From contig NZ_LZGM01000087.1 of the NCBI RefSeq assembly GCF_001690195.1, positions 1-39,390 on the forward strand: a stretch of 39,390 bases of DNA. Reading direction: 5' to 3'. A model generated the notes under the pieces. The model was not told the DNA's origin. It was given only the letters and a program-made list of their open reading frames with translations, and ran no database searches. This DNA is from Gilliamella sp. wkB108 (GTDB lineage Bacteria; Pseudomonadota; Gammaproteobacteria; Enterobacterales; Orbaceae). A program made the translations under genes and the position numbers. Position 1 is the first letter of the stretch; each line of letters begins with the position of its first letter. Positions 29,247-37,350 of the stretch are shown here, one piece after another.

Positions 29247-29876
29247 TCAAGAGTATAAATCTTCGACAAAAACTAATAAATCTCCGTTTTCAAACGAAAT
29301 TTTCACAGTATCTGCCAGTGCTTTATTGCGTAAACTAGTCAACCCTCCTAGTTCTAATGTCTGATTAGTTAGCGGATATTGAAAGCCTGTTATGGTTAAA
29401 TTAGTCACTTTTGAAAGTGGCATAAGTGAAATAGTGCAATCCTTCACATTGCTAATTACTTCCTCATGCTGAGCAAAAAAGAAGACACAGTAGTTATCAT
29501 AAAACGTAATTTTATAGTTGTGATAATATTGCATAGCAACCGATAAATTACCTAAAAAGTGATCACCGGCATGACCTGATGCACCATAAACAACAAATTC
29601 GGTTATGCCTTTATCCGCTAAAAATAGAATTGTTTTTTCAAAATCAGTTTTATTTTGATCGGGTGTATGAATAATTTGGGTTTGACTTGGTATAGGTTGA
29701 TTTTTATTCCAGCTGTCTAAATCACCAACAATAAAATCGGGTATAATTTGCCACTGGTAGAGATAATTATGATAAGCACCGTCAGTGCAAGCGATATAGC
29801 GATAGTTATCTAAATCGTTAGGGTAGTTAACCGGTGGTTCACCATTAACAAAAAGCAGCGCTTTATGATTAGTCAT
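29247..29876 (-). CDS. thiN: Thiamine pyrophosphokinase
   Basis: Transfers pyrophosphate from ATP to thiamine, making thiamine diphosphate directly. It has 209 residues. The catalytic motifs VGDLDS (50-55) and DQNKTDFEK (73-81) and the glycine-rich YGASGHAGDHFLGN are clear, followed by a beta-rich C-terminal half (ELGGLTSLRN). Enterobacteria use ThiK/ThiL instead, so this is the salvage-type enzyme. AAGGA is eight bases before the ATG. It lies 21 bases after rimI on the same strand, so holD-rimI-thiN is probably one operon. Confidence 0.9.
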   Translation of the reverse strand: MTNHKALLFVNGEPPVNYPNDLDNYRYIACTDGAYHNYLYQWQIIPDFIVGDLDSWNKNQPIPSQTQIIHTPDQNKTDFEKTILFLADKGITEFVVYGASGHAGDHFLGNLSVAMQYYHNYKITFYDNYCVFFFAQHEEVISNVKDCTISLMPLSKVTNLTITGFQYPLTNQTLELGGLTSLRNKALADTVKISFENGDLLVFVEDLYS

Positions 29877-29897
29877 TATTATATCCTTTTAAATTTT

Positions 29898-30359
29898 TTA
29901 TAGTGCTAGTGTATAGGCCATTATAATTGCATCTTCTTGTTGACCATTTACTGTTGGATAATAATTTTTTCGAATGGTGATCTCATTAAATCCTAAACAA
30001 TGATATAACCGAATTGCAGGGAGATTAGATTGCCGAACTTCTAACCAAAGTGTTGAAATTGGCGTTGGTGTATTAATGGCTAATAATCTATCAATTAAAT
30101 TGTTGAGTAACTGATGTGCTAATCCTTGTTGTCTAAATTCTGGATGAATAGCAATATTAAATAAATTGGCCTCATCAGCTACTTGTTGGCAGATACAAAA
30201 TCCAACTATTTGATGATTAATCGTGATTTTTAGGTTTAAATAACGATCTCCTTGATTTGAATAGAAGGTTTGTTTTGACCATGGAATAGCATGGCAAAGA
30301 AGCTCTAATTGATAAGCCTCATCTAAATCAAGCGCGGTCAGGGTGGAAATAGTTTTCAT
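29898..30359 (-). CDS. rimI: Ribosomal-protein S18 N-acetyltransferase
   Basis: GNAT-fold enzyme that acetylates the N-terminal alanine of ribosomal protein S18. The frame runs back to 30404, but the ATG at 30359 begins MKTISTLTALDLDEAY, like E. coli RimI, and gives 153 residues (E. coli 148). Conserved pieces are HAIPWSKQTFYSNQGDRYLN, EANLFNIAIHPEFRQQGLA (acetyl-CoA loop) and LGFNEITIRKNYYPT. It overlaps the end of holD by 32 bases, as the pair also overlaps in E. coli. Confidence 0.95.
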   Translation of the reverse strand: MKTISTLTALDLDEAYQLELLCHAIPWSKQTFYSNQGDRYLNLKITINHQIVGFCICQQVADEANLFNIAIHPEFRQQGLAHQLLNNLIDRLLAINTPTPISTLWLEVRQSNLPAIRLYHCLGFNEITIRKNYYPTVNGQQEDAIIMAYTLAL

Positions 30360-30735
30360 ATTGACATAACTGTTGCCAAAGTTGGCGTTTTTGTTGTGGT
30401 GCATTAGCTAACAGATCTAAATTAATCGTTTCAATGGTTAATGGACTTTGCCATGATTCATCTGGTTTAACATCAATAAACCAAACAACAATATTGACAT
30501 CACTTGCTGGCATAATAAGTTGTGAAGGCGTCAAAATCAGCACTTGATCTTCGGTTAAATGAATGGCATTTAGAATATCGAGATAGATTTTTTGTGTCGG
30601 TTTTTGCTCAGCAACGACAATCAACCGAATTTCATCGCCGATATGCGTTGCTATTTCACCTTTAAATACAGTCGAATTACGCAAAACATATTGGGTAATA
30701 TTCAGTTGTTTTAAATACCAATCTTGTTTATTCAT
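30328..30735 (-). CDS. holD: DNA polymerase III psi subunit
   Basis: Psi links the clamp loader to chi and thereby to SSB. It has 135 residues (E. coli 137). The N-terminus RDW-like QDWYLKQLNITQYVLRN, the clamp-loader binding part, and the C-terminal LWQQLCQYENYFHPDR match the family, which is otherwise poorly conserved. It is divergent from rsmC (90 bases between starts) and overlaps rimI, both as in E. coli. Confidence 0.93.
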   Translation of the reverse strand: MNKQDWYLKQLNITQYVLRNSTVFKGEIATHIGDEIRLIVVAEQKPTQKIYLDILNAIHLTEDQVLILTPSQLIMPASDVNIVVWFIDVKPDESWQSPLTIETINLDLLANAPQQKRQLWQQLCQYENYFHPDRA

Positions 30736-30825
30736 TATTGGGATACTGTTTTTTTATTAGAGATTAAATGAGGTTAATTGTATAATCATCGATTAAAATT
30801 ATAAAGGTTTTTTCATTGAGGCAAC

Positions 30826-31866
30826 ATGGCAACTTCTGCTTTTTCTCCTGCAAGTCAAGTAATTGAACGTCACCAATCAACTTTTAACGATAAAAATGTG
30901 ATTATAGCTGGTGATATTCAAGATAGTTATCCTTCAGTTATTAACGCTAAACAAGTTAAAATTCATTGTAACCAATTTCATACCTATCTACGTTTAAAAA
31001 ACAGCTCACGTGGCGCTCAGACTTTCTTTTCATTGCTTCCTAATGCGGAGTTCTATCAAGGCATGGATACGTTAATTTACTATTGGCCGAAGAGCAAAAG
31101 CGAAGCGCAATTTCAACTTTCATATCTACTACACAATATGCCCAAAGGGAGTGATATTTTCATTGTTGGTGAAAATCGGACTGGTGTAAAGAGTGTCGAG
31201 GGACTATTAGCTGATTTTGGTACTATTCAAAAGATAGATAGCGCAAGGCGTTGTGGGTTATACCATTTTCAGGCAGAAAGCCGATTAGCTTTTGATTTAA
31301 CTGAGTGGTGGCAAAGTTATCAATTAACAATCGAAAATCAAGAAATTGAGATCAAAAGCTTGCCTGGTGTATTTAGTCAAAAAGGATTGGATGCAGGTAG
31401 TGAACTATTATTAAATGCATTAATTGAACATGCTGATATCATTAAAGGCAATGTCTTGGATGTGGGGTGTGGTTCGGGGATATTATCAAGTGTTATCGGC
31501 AAATTATACCCGGATATCGACTTGACCTTATCCGATGTAAGTAGCGCAGCTATTGAATCAAGTAAAGCAACTTTAGCAAGTAATCATATTAAAGCTCAAG
31601 TAGTGCCTAGCGATGTATTTTCTCATCTACGAGATAAATATCATCTAATTATGTCCAATCCGCCATTTCATGACGGTAAACAAACCAGCTATGTAGCGGT
31701 TAATTCATTGATTAAAGAAGCAAAAAAACATCTAAAATTAAATGGTTATTTATGTATCGTAGCCAATTCATTTTTACCTTATCAAACGCTATTAGATGAA
31801 ACATTTAAACGAGTTGAAGTGCTGGCACAAACTACCAAATTTAAAGTTTATTTGGCAAGCCATTAA
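30826..31866 (+). CDS. rsmC: 16S rRNA m2G1207 methyltransferase
   Basis: SAM-dependent methyltransferase acting on G1207 of 16S rRNA in the 30S subunit. It has 346 residues (E. coli 343). It has the doubled architecture of the family: a degenerate N-terminal domain (with VGENRTGVKSVEGLL) and an active C-terminal domain with LDVGCGSGI (211-219) and the catalytic NPPFHDG (278-284). It is divergent from holD and ends at a perfect hairpin terminator. Confidence 0.96.
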   Translation: MATSAFSPASQVIERHQSTFNDKNVIIAGDIQDSYPSVINAKQVKIHCNQFHTYLRLKNSSRGAQTFFSLLPNAEFYQGMDTLIYYWPKSKSEAQFQLSYLLHNMPKGSDIFIVGENRTGVKSVEGLLADFGTIQKIDSARRCGLYHFQAESRLAFDLTEWWQSYQLTIENQEIEIKSLPGVFSQKGLDAGSELLLNALIEHADIIKGNVLDVGCGSGILSSVIGKLYPDIDLTLSDVSSAAIESSKATLASNHIKAQVVPSDVFSHLRDKYHLIMSNPPFHDGKQTSYVAVNSLIKEAKKHLKLNGYLCIVANSFLPYQTLLDETFKRVEVLAQTTKFKVYLASH

Positions 31867-31911
31867 GGTTAGCTAAAGCGTATTAACGGTAGAGACTTGT
31901 CACGATAATTT

Positions 31912-31941
31912 AAAAAGTTACGATTATTATCGTAACTTTTT
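31912..31941. terminator. Bidirectional terminator with 13-bp perfect stem
   Basis: AAAAAGTTACGAT (31912-31924) and ATCGTAACTTTTT (31929-31941) pair fully around TATT. A and T runs are on both sides, so it serves rsmC and the convergent minus-strand gene. The TAA stop of the latter (31927-31929) lies in the loop. Confidence 0.88.
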
Positions 31942-32574
31942 ATTAATACGCAGATTTTTTATTGCACGTTGCTTATAAAAAGCCTTAGTGATGTCAATCA
32001 GTTGTTGCTTTGTTTCTTCATTTAAACATGCCAACGGAATAATAACACCGCCATAATATTCTTTAATTTTGGCAATTCGTCTGCCATTTTTGGTCTGTTT
32101 TGCAAAACTGAACGCGACACATTGTGGATCGATAGTAACAAAAGCGATATCTTCCCAACTAAAAATACCTTTCATGATCGGGGTATTCATTTCAATACCT
32201 TCTTGATAAAAGTGGTAGATAAATGGCGTGGTAAAGCTGACTTCTGCATAACTTTTTTCTATTTGCTTTTTGAAAATAGTTGAAGGGATATAGTATCCGA
32301 TAGCTAGACTCAATCCCAATAATCCGCTAATGGATAATGCGACTAATACGTATTGTCCAATATTGGTGTAATAGGCAAATTTAGCGGTAACAAACATAGC
32401 AATAAATGAGATTATCGCGATGATAAATAGGATTTTGCCGTGAAACATACTTTTATTGTAAATCTCTAGCATTATCTGTTTGAACTGTTCTTTATCACGA
32501 ATTTTGAATTGCACATCGAAAAGAGAAGGGGTTTGTGGGTTAAAACCACTATAACGGTATTGATTAAATTGCAT
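31927..32574 (-). CDS. YcxB-like membrane protein
   Basis: 215 residues. A soluble N-terminal part (VQFKIRDKEQFKQIM) is followed by two adjacent membrane helices (about residues 49-68 and 77-98), then a cytosolic domain with the pattern EGIEMNTPIMKGIFSWEDIAFV typical of the YcxB-like (PF14317) family as I remember it. Function is unknown. Its last residues, NKKLR, are encoded inside the shared terminator stem. It is separated by about 150 bases from hemN and is probably transcribed alone. Confidence 0.7.
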   Translation of the reverse strand: MQFNQYRYSGFNPQTPSLFDVQFKIRDKEQFKQIMLEIYNKSMFHGKILFIIAIISFIAMFVTAKFAYYTNIGQYVLVALSISGLLGLSLAIGYYIPSTIFKKQIEKSYAEVSFTTPFIYHFYQEGIEMNTPIMKGIFSWEDIAFVTIDPQCVAFSFAKQTKNGRRIAKIKEYYGGVIIPLACLNEETKQQLIDITKAFYKQRAIKNLRINKKLR

Positions 32575-32723
32575 TTTGTAACATTATGTAACGATTAAAA
32601 AATCGTAAGATTACCATAAACGATTATCGATAACAATCAATTACACTTAAAACAGCTCCATGTTGAAATTAAAAATACTTGCTATAAATTAATATATTAG
32701 CCTTTAAAAATAACAAGTAGCGA

Positions 32724-34127
32724 TTAAATTACCCGCGAAAATTGTTGCTGGCGCGCCATTTTACGCATATAGACATCAAAACACATACAGATATTACGAA
32801 TCAATAAATGACCTTTGGGAGGTACACTAATCGCATTAGCGGTAATTGTCACCAAACCGTCTTGCTGTAACGGTTTAAGTAGTTGCAAGTCTTCGGCAAA
32901 ATAATCATCAAATTGCAAGTTATATTGCTGTTCGATCTGCGTTTTATCCAAATAAAAGTGGCAGATCAGTTGTTTAATCACATCACGACGAATAATATCA
33001 TCCCGATTTAAATTAAACCCTTTCCATAAACCATTGCCTTTTTGTTCGACTTGTTGTTGGTAGATCTTCAAATCCTTCTGATTTTGTGCATAACTATCGC
33101 CTAACATGCTAATAGCTGACACACCAAGACCAAGTAAATCGGCATCCCCGTGAGTGGTATAACCTTGGAAGTTACGATGTAATTTATTTTGCTGTTGAGC
33201 AATCGCTAATTCGTCAGTGGGTTTAGCGAAATGATCCATTCCAATAAATTGATAGCCTGAATGTGTCAATTTTTCGATACTGGTTTGTAAAATTTGCAAT
33301 TTTTGATTAGCGCTTGGTAAATCATTATCCTTGATTTTACGTTGTGCAGCAAAACGGCTAGGCAAATGGGCATAATTAAACACGCTTAGACGATCTGGAG
33401 AGATATCAATCACCTTATCAAGTGTTTCAGTGAAACTGGCCACAGTTTGTTTAGGTAAACCATAAATTAAATCAAGACTGATTGACTGAAAACTATTTTT
33501 ACGAGCTTGATCAATCAAAGAACGAATAAGATTTTCATCTTGTTCTCGATTGATTAAATTTTGAATCTCATGGTTAAAATCTTGGATCCCCATACTTAAG
33601 CGATTGAAACCAACCTCCGCTAAATGATCGATAGTTTTAGGGCTAATTTCACGAGGATCAACTTCTATGGATAGCTCAGCATTATCTGCAAAATTAAAAT
33701 GTTGTTTGAGAGAAGTAATAAGACGAGTTATCTCATCATCGGTTAAAAAAGTAGGAGTACCACCACCCCAATGCATTTGTGATACAGTACGGTGTTTAAA
33801 TAATTTGGCTCGCTCAGCAATTTCAATATCAAGCGTATCAAGGTATTGTGTTACTTTATGGGTTTGCCGGGTGATCAGTTTATTACAACCACAGAAATAA
33901 CAAAGTTTATGACAAAAAGGAATATGAACATACAGTGACAATGGGCGATTAGGGTAGCGCATTGCTGCTGAGATAAAATCCTGTTCATGAAAGTTTTCGT
34001 TAAACTCTAATGCCGTTGGATAGGAGGTATACCTTGGACCAGAATAGTTATATTTCTCAATTAAAGCTTGATCCCACAACGGCATCTCTGATTTACCATT
34101 ATTTACGTTTAAACCTGTGTTTGACAT
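32724..34127 (-). CDS. hemN: Oxygen-independent coproporphyrinogen III dehydrogenase
   Basis: Radical-SAM enzyme converting coproporphyrinogen III to protoporphyrinogen IX without oxygen. The cluster cysteines are in FCHKLCYFCGC (Cys72, Cys76, Cys79 from this start). The body aligns throughout with E. coli HemN, ending MARQQQFSRVI; length 467 (E. coli 457). An ATG four codons upstream (34139) is possible, but only the ATG at 34127 has a GGAAA at suitable spacing. The gene fits a low-oxygen gut habitat. A small ORF overlaps its start in another frame. Confidence 0.95.
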   Translation of the reverse strand: MSNTGLNVNNGKSEMPLWDQALIEKYNYSGPRYTSYPTALEFNENFHEQDFISAAMRYPNRPLSLYVHIPFCHKLCYFCGCNKLITRQTHKVTQYLDTLDIEIAERAKLFKHRTVSQMHWGGGTPTFLTDDEITRLITSLKQHFNFADNAELSIEVDPREISPKTIDHLAEVGFNRLSMGIQDFNHEIQNLINREQDENLIRSLIDQARKNSFQSISLDLIYGLPKQTVASFTETLDKVIDISPDRLSVFNYAHLPSRFAAQRKIKDNDLPSANQKLQILQTSIEKLTHSGYQFIGMDHFAKPTDELAIAQQQNKLHRNFQGYTTHGDADLLGLGVSAISMLGDSYAQNQKDLKIYQQQVEQKGNGLWKGFNLNRDDIIRRDVIKQLICHFYLDKTQIEQQYNLQFDDYFAEDLQLLKPLQQDGLVTITANAISVPPKGHLLIRNICMCFDVYMRKMARQQQFSRVI

Positions 34128-34266
34128 TGCTATTTCCATGATTTTTTTGAAATGTTTTTTTTGTCCGAACTTTGGTTTTCATCTTGATACGATTTGTTTT
34201 TTTTAAATACAACAACGTGCAGCAAAATAACCCAAAATATAAACTAAGCATAATTAATATAGGCAT
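34099..34266 (-). CDS. Possible small membrane protein between yihI and hemN (55 aa)
   Basis: ATG at 34266, preceded by AGAGAG, opens a 55-residue frame ending at TAA 34099-34101. Residues 1-21 are hydrophobic (MPILIMLSLYFGLFCCTLLYL), then the rest is strongly basic with many Lys and Arg, ending KHRFKRK: a classic single-span, positive-inside shape. It overlaps the first 29 bases of hemN in another frame. It could be a true small protein, or the remnant of a larger membrane-anchored protein placed between yihI and hemN in some gammaproteobacteria. Confidence 0.45.
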   Translation of the reverse strand: MPILIMLSLYFGLFCCTLLYLKKTNRIKMKTKVRTKKTFQKNHGNSNVKHRFKRK

Positions 34267-34315
34267 TGGATATGCTCTCTTTTATGTTACTTTAAATTAA
34301 AGGGTTAAATTACAA

Positions 34316-34807
34316 TTAGTTACGTTTTAATAAACTAACTATATCTTCTTTTATCTCATCTGAATCGTCAAAATCATTATCTGTATAGCCAAGTGCTTGC
34401 ATAAGTTCATCAATACGATTTAATTTTGTATCGAGATAAGTTTGTTGCTCTTTGGTTAGCTTACTATTTTGCTCTACTAAATCAAGCAACAGATCTAATT
34501 GTGGATCGTTTTCTAACTGTTCTAACTCTTGCTCTTTAGATAAAACAGTCGTCGTTGGTTTAGGTTGTTTTACTTTTTTGACACTATCATCAATAGACTC
34601 TGCCACTAGTGAGATAGGTTTTTTACTTCCTACACGTGGATCTCCAGCTACTTTAACCGTTTTTTTGTTTTGATTGTTATCACTATTATTAAAGCGAGAC
34701 CCGCTTGGTAATCCTTTGTGCTTACGCTTTTTTTTAAGTTCGCGAGACTCTTCATTGATCTCTTGACGGCTTTTTTTGGACTTCTGTTTAGATTTATTTT
34801 TTAACAT
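34316..34807 (-). CDS. yihI: Der GTPase-activating protein YihI
   Basis: Activates the GTPase Der (EngA) and so tunes 50S ribosome assembly. It has 163 residues. The lysine-rich, low-complexity N-terminus (KSKQKSKKSRQEINEESRELKKKRKHKG), the GDPRVGSKKPI segment and the acidic helical C-terminus (LENDPQLDLLLDLVE, then LDTKLNRIDELM) are the family layout. It lies next to hemN as in E. coli and is divergent from coaA. Confidence 0.92.
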   Translation of the reverse strand: MLKNKSKQKSKKSRQEINEESRELKKKRKHKGLPSGSRFNNSDNNQNKKTVKVAGDPRVGSKKPISLVAESIDDSVKKVKQPKPTTTVLSKEQELEQLENDPQLDLLLDLVEQNSKLTKEQQTYLDTKLNRIDELMQALGYTDNDFDDSDEIKEDIVSLLKRN

Positions 34808-34976
34808 ATGAACTTTTTATGATTTGAAAGACAAATTAATGATGAGTATTTTAACAGTAAGTCATTAAGATAGCTATGATTAAGACTTAATGCTAATTTG
34901 TGATTGTAAAAAAACAAATTTATGTATAATCTGAGCCGAATAAATTAGAACTATTAGCAATAGAGACCGATACATC

Positions 34977-35912
34977 ATGAACAATCATTTGAGTCCTTAT
35001 ATGCAATTTAGCCGTCAAGAGTGGGCAAGTTTGCGTAATGCGGTACCAATGACTTTAACTCCTCAAGAATTAACCTCTTTACAAGGTATTAATGAAGATC
35101 TTTCCATGGATGAAGTGAGTCAAATCTACCTACCTTTATCACGTTTACTCAATTATTACATAAGTAACAGCTTAACAAGGCAGGTGGTATTGTCAAAATT
35201 CTTAGGGAAAAGTCAAAAAATACCTTACGTAATAGGCATTGCGGGCAGTGTGGCTGTGGGTAAAAGTACCACTGCTCGCGTTTTGCAAGCATTACTTACT
35301 CGTTGGCCTGAACATCGGAAAGTTGCTTTAGTGACAACTGACGGATTTTTATACCCGAATAAATATCTTGAAGAGCGTGGTATCATGAATAAGAAAGGGT
35401 TTCCACAATCTTACGATATTAAAAAACTGATTAATTTTGTGGCTGATGTAAAATCAGGACAAGCCGAAGTAAAAGCGCCAGTCTATTCTCATTTAGTCTA
35501 TGATATTGTTGAAGATGAGCAGATTATTATAGATTGCCCTGATATCTTAATTTTAGAAGGCTTAAATGTCCTACAAGGAACATTAAATTACCCACAAGCC
35601 AATCATCGTGTATTTGTTTCAGATTATGTCGATTTTTCTATTTACGTCGATGCAGATTTACCGTTATTACATGATTGGTATGTTAATCGCTTTTTAAAAT
35701 TTAGGGCAGGGGCTTTTAGCGATCCTAACTCATACTTCAATCACTACTCACAACTACCAGAACAAGAAGCGGTCAATATTGCCAATCGGCTATGGCGTGA
35801 AATTAATGAATTAAATCTGATTGAGAATATTTTACCAACCAGAGAAAGAGCGAGTTTAATTCTAACTAAAGGTAAAGATCATAAAGTGGATTGTGTACAA
35901 TTAAGAAAATAA
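34977..35912 (+). CDS. coaA: Pantothenate kinase, type I
   Basis: First and rate-limiting step of coenzyme A synthesis, feedback inhibited by CoA in E. coli. It has 311 residues (E. coli 316). The P-loop GSVAVGKST is at 90-98; [23 protein letters not shown] KKGFPQSYD and [14 protein letters not shown] follow. The start is ATG at 34977, beginning [13 protein letters not shown] as in the family. It is probably a single-gene transcript; a 398-base non-coding stretch follows. Confidence 0.96.
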   Translation: MNNHLSPYMQFSRQEWASLRNAVPMTLTPQELTSLQGINEDLSMDEVSQIYLPLSRLLNYYISNSLTRQVVLSKFLGKSQKIPYVIGIAGSVAVGKSTTARVLQALLTRWPEHRKVALVTTDGFLYPNKYLEERGIMNKKGFPQSYDIKKLINFVADVKSGQAEVKAPVYSHLVYDIVEDEQIIIDCPDILILEGLNVLQGTLNYPQANHRVFVSDYVDFSIYVDADLPLLHDWYVNRFLKFRAGAFSDPNSYFNHYSQLPEQEAVNIANRLWREINELNLIENILPTRERASLILTKGKDHKVDCVQLRK

Positions 35913-36166
35913 ATTCAGCTTCATCAAATATTTAAGAAGTCAACAATTACCTTGTTTAGTTTTAGAGTGAATGATATTTGGCAAATATGAGTGTACAGCC
36001 TTTTGAAACTTATATTGCCAAGGCACAACTTTGATAAAGTTCGTTCGACAGCACCTAAAAGGTAAAGATTGTAACGGAAAGATGTTTTGCTAAACAAGTT
36101 GTTCTATTGACAGTCCAAAAAATCTGTAAAGCGTCATTGACCATAAATATTGAATGTAACCATGGT

Positions 36167-36256
36167 TTTATACTGAAACGTATAGTTAACCTGAAACATC
36201 TTTACAAGGAATGTACTGGTAAAAGTATAACCTATATTTTTGACACAGATAATTAA
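36167..36256 (+). repeat. Dispersed repeat, copy 1
   Basis: The 32-base core (36176-36207), beginning AAACGTATAGTTAACC, differs from copy 2 at one base. Weaker similarity extends about 10 bases to the left and about 45 to the right, including a hairpin (TGTACT/AGTATA, 36212-36229, one G-U pair) and an ACACAGATAAT segment. It lies between coaA and yqjC. Confidence 0.75.
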
Positions 36257-36268
36257 CTCTATTTGATT

Positions 36269-36274
36269 TATAAT
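36269..36274 (+). promoter_or_regulatory. Candidate -10 box of yqjC
   Basis: A perfect TATAAT lies 36 bases upstream of the ATG. A TTGACA at 36240-36245 is too far (23-base spacer) to be its -35, so the promoter is only partly convincing. Confidence 0.4.
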
Positions 36275-36310
36275 ATTAATGAAGTCTAACTTAACCTAAT
36301 AGGAATTGAT

Positions 36311-36745
36311 ATGAAAGCAATAACTAGGTCGTTTGGTAAATTAACTATTTTGGCAATAATGAGTACTTTTTCATTGGCTACTTACGCTTCAAATCAAAAT
36401 GTTGAAGAAGGTTTAACGTGCAGTAGCAAGCAACAGGCCATAGAAACACAAATTCAATATGCCAAGAAAAATAATGAAACCTCTCGGGTTCAAGGGCTGG
36501 AAAAGGCCTTACATCAAGTAACGACTTTTTGTACTAATGATAAGTTAGAAGCTAGATATAAATTAGATATTCATGAAAAAACCATGAAAGTGGCCGAAAG
36601 ACAAAAAGAACTTGCCGAAGCACAAGCAAAAGGCAATCAACAAAAAATTGCTAAACAAGATCTAAAATTACGTGATGCTGAAAAAGAATTAAGCGATGCT
36701 CAAGCTAAACTTGTGGCATTTCATGAAGAAATTGCAGCAAAATAG
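36311..36745 (+). CDS. yqjC: Periplasmic DUF1090 protein (YqjC-like)
   Basis: 144 residues with a signal peptide (cleavage near TYA|SNQ). The mature part has the DUF1090 pattern: CSSKQQAIETQIQYAKKNNETSRVQGLEKAL, a second cysteine in TTFCTND (likely disulfide with the first), then a long charged helix ending FHEEIAAK. E. coli YqjC has the same layout at 122 residues. The function is not established. AGGAA precedes the ATG. Dispersed-repeat copies lie on both sides. Confidence 0.88.
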   Translation: MKAITRSFGKLTILAIMSTFSLATYASNQNVEEGLTCSSKQQAIETQIQYAKKNNETSRVQGLEKALHQVTTFCTNDKLEARYKLDIHEKTMKVAERQKELAEAQAKGNQQKIAKQDLKLRDAEKELSDAQAKLVAFHEEIAAK

Positions 36746-36761
36746 TTCTTGAATTCAGCGT

Positions 36762-36850
36762 TGAATTTATATTCAAACGTATAGTTGACCTGAAACATCT
36801 TTACAACTAATGCCCTGCAAAAGGGCATTAATTATCTACACAGACAATAT
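36762..36850 (+). repeat. Dispersed repeat, copy 2
   Basis: The core 36775-36806 is identical to copy 1 at 31 of 32 positions (GTTGACC for GTTAACC). It is followed by a perfect hairpin, TAATGCCCT/AGGGCATTA (36808-36830), at nearly the same distance as the different hairpin of copy 1, and by ACACAGACAAT. It begins about 20 bases past the yqjC stop. Confidence 0.75.
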
Positions 36851-36911
36851 GGATCATGCTGTGAATATGCAAATTTCCTCCCAGACTTTGGTACGATATA
36901 GTTCTTTATAA

Positions 36912-37106
36912 ATGATACAGGAACTAGGTTGCGATATTCATCTTTATCATTTAAGTATCAATAGCATTAAAATGACGATAAATTGGGACTCTTTTGATGT
37001 TGTTTCTGGTTCATGTATTGCTGGTGAATTCTGTTTTTTCGATAAGCATGGTCGGGCGTTGCATGTTAATGTCAATGAAAATAGGGTTACATCATTTTCA
37101 ATTTAA
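36912..37106 (+). CDS. Doubtful short ORF (64 aa)
   Basis: ATG to TAA, 64 residues, with no ribosome binding site in front. The second half (GSCIAGEFCFFDKHGRALHV) looks protein-like, with alternating hydrophobic residues, but I recognise no family. It sits in a long non-coding gap and may be a gene remnant or chance. Confidence 0.2.
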   Translation: MIQELGCDIHLYHLSINSIKMTINWDSFDVVSGSCIAGEFCFFDKHGRALHVNVNENRVTSFSI

Positions 37107-37230
37107 CATATCACAACAGATAAACCTTAAGTATCGGCTCAAGTTTAGTGATTATCTTGTGACTCAACATCAACTTCAAATTTGATCCTTCTTTACCTAT
37201 TTATCTTTATTACTAATAATTTTCGACTTA

Positions 37231-37236
37231 TATAAT
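37231..37236 (+). promoter_or_regulatory. Candidate -10 box of queF-queC-yhhQ
   Basis: A perfect TATAAT, 121 bases upstream of the queF ATG, would start the mRNA near 37243 and place the palindrome and the riboswitch in the leader. The -35 (TATTAC at 37208-37213) is poor. Confidence 0.4.
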
Positions 37237-37311
37237 TTTGGCGTATTGAGCTAGAACGAACTGCTCACACTAGACTTTTGTATACAAAAAGAGTATGGTG
37301 TGCGCCTTGTT

Positions 37312-37350
37312 ACGTGGTTCGTGAACCTCCCACGCTAAAAAACTAAGGAA
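37312..37350 (+). ncRNA. preQ1-I riboswitch upstream of queF
   Basis: The stem CGTGG (37313-37317) / CCACG (37330-37334) closes a 12-base loop (TTCGTGAACCTC) and is followed by the class I hallmark tail CTAAAAAACTAAGGA (37335-37349). The tail's AAGG can pair with CCT of the loop to make the H-type pseudoknot, and it is also the Shine-Dalgarno of queF, seven bases before the ATG. This predicts translational shut-off by preQ1. Same shape as B. subtilis and T. tengcongensis preQ1-I aptamers. Confidence 0.88.

Larger units (their letters stand above)
35913..36310. other. Intergenic region coaA-yqjC (398 bp) with repeat copy
   Basis: No intact gene is seen. It holds AAAGATGTTT (36078-36087), which is exactly complementary to AAACATCTTT (36194-36203) inside dispersed-repeat copy 1, so the two could form a long-range stem; then a TATAAT (36269-36274) about 35 bases before the yqjC start that is the likely yqjC -10 box. 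Confidence 0.5.

Noticed and set aside
34452-34673. Plus-strand Cys/Ser-rich frame across yihI
   Set aside because: Antisense shadow of yihI; the low-complexity composition mirrors its Lys/Gln/Glu codons.
36185-36256. Coding frame through repeat copy 1 (GTT AAC CTG AAA ... TAA) suggesting a transposase remnant
   Set aside because: The frame has no start, is closed by stops upstream, and in copy 2 meets a stop after eight codons, so the conserved core is not conserved as protein.
36994-37185. Second short frame (63 codons) in the yqjC-queF gap
   Set aside because: It overlaps the other doubtful frame, has no ribosome binding site and an AT-driven composition.
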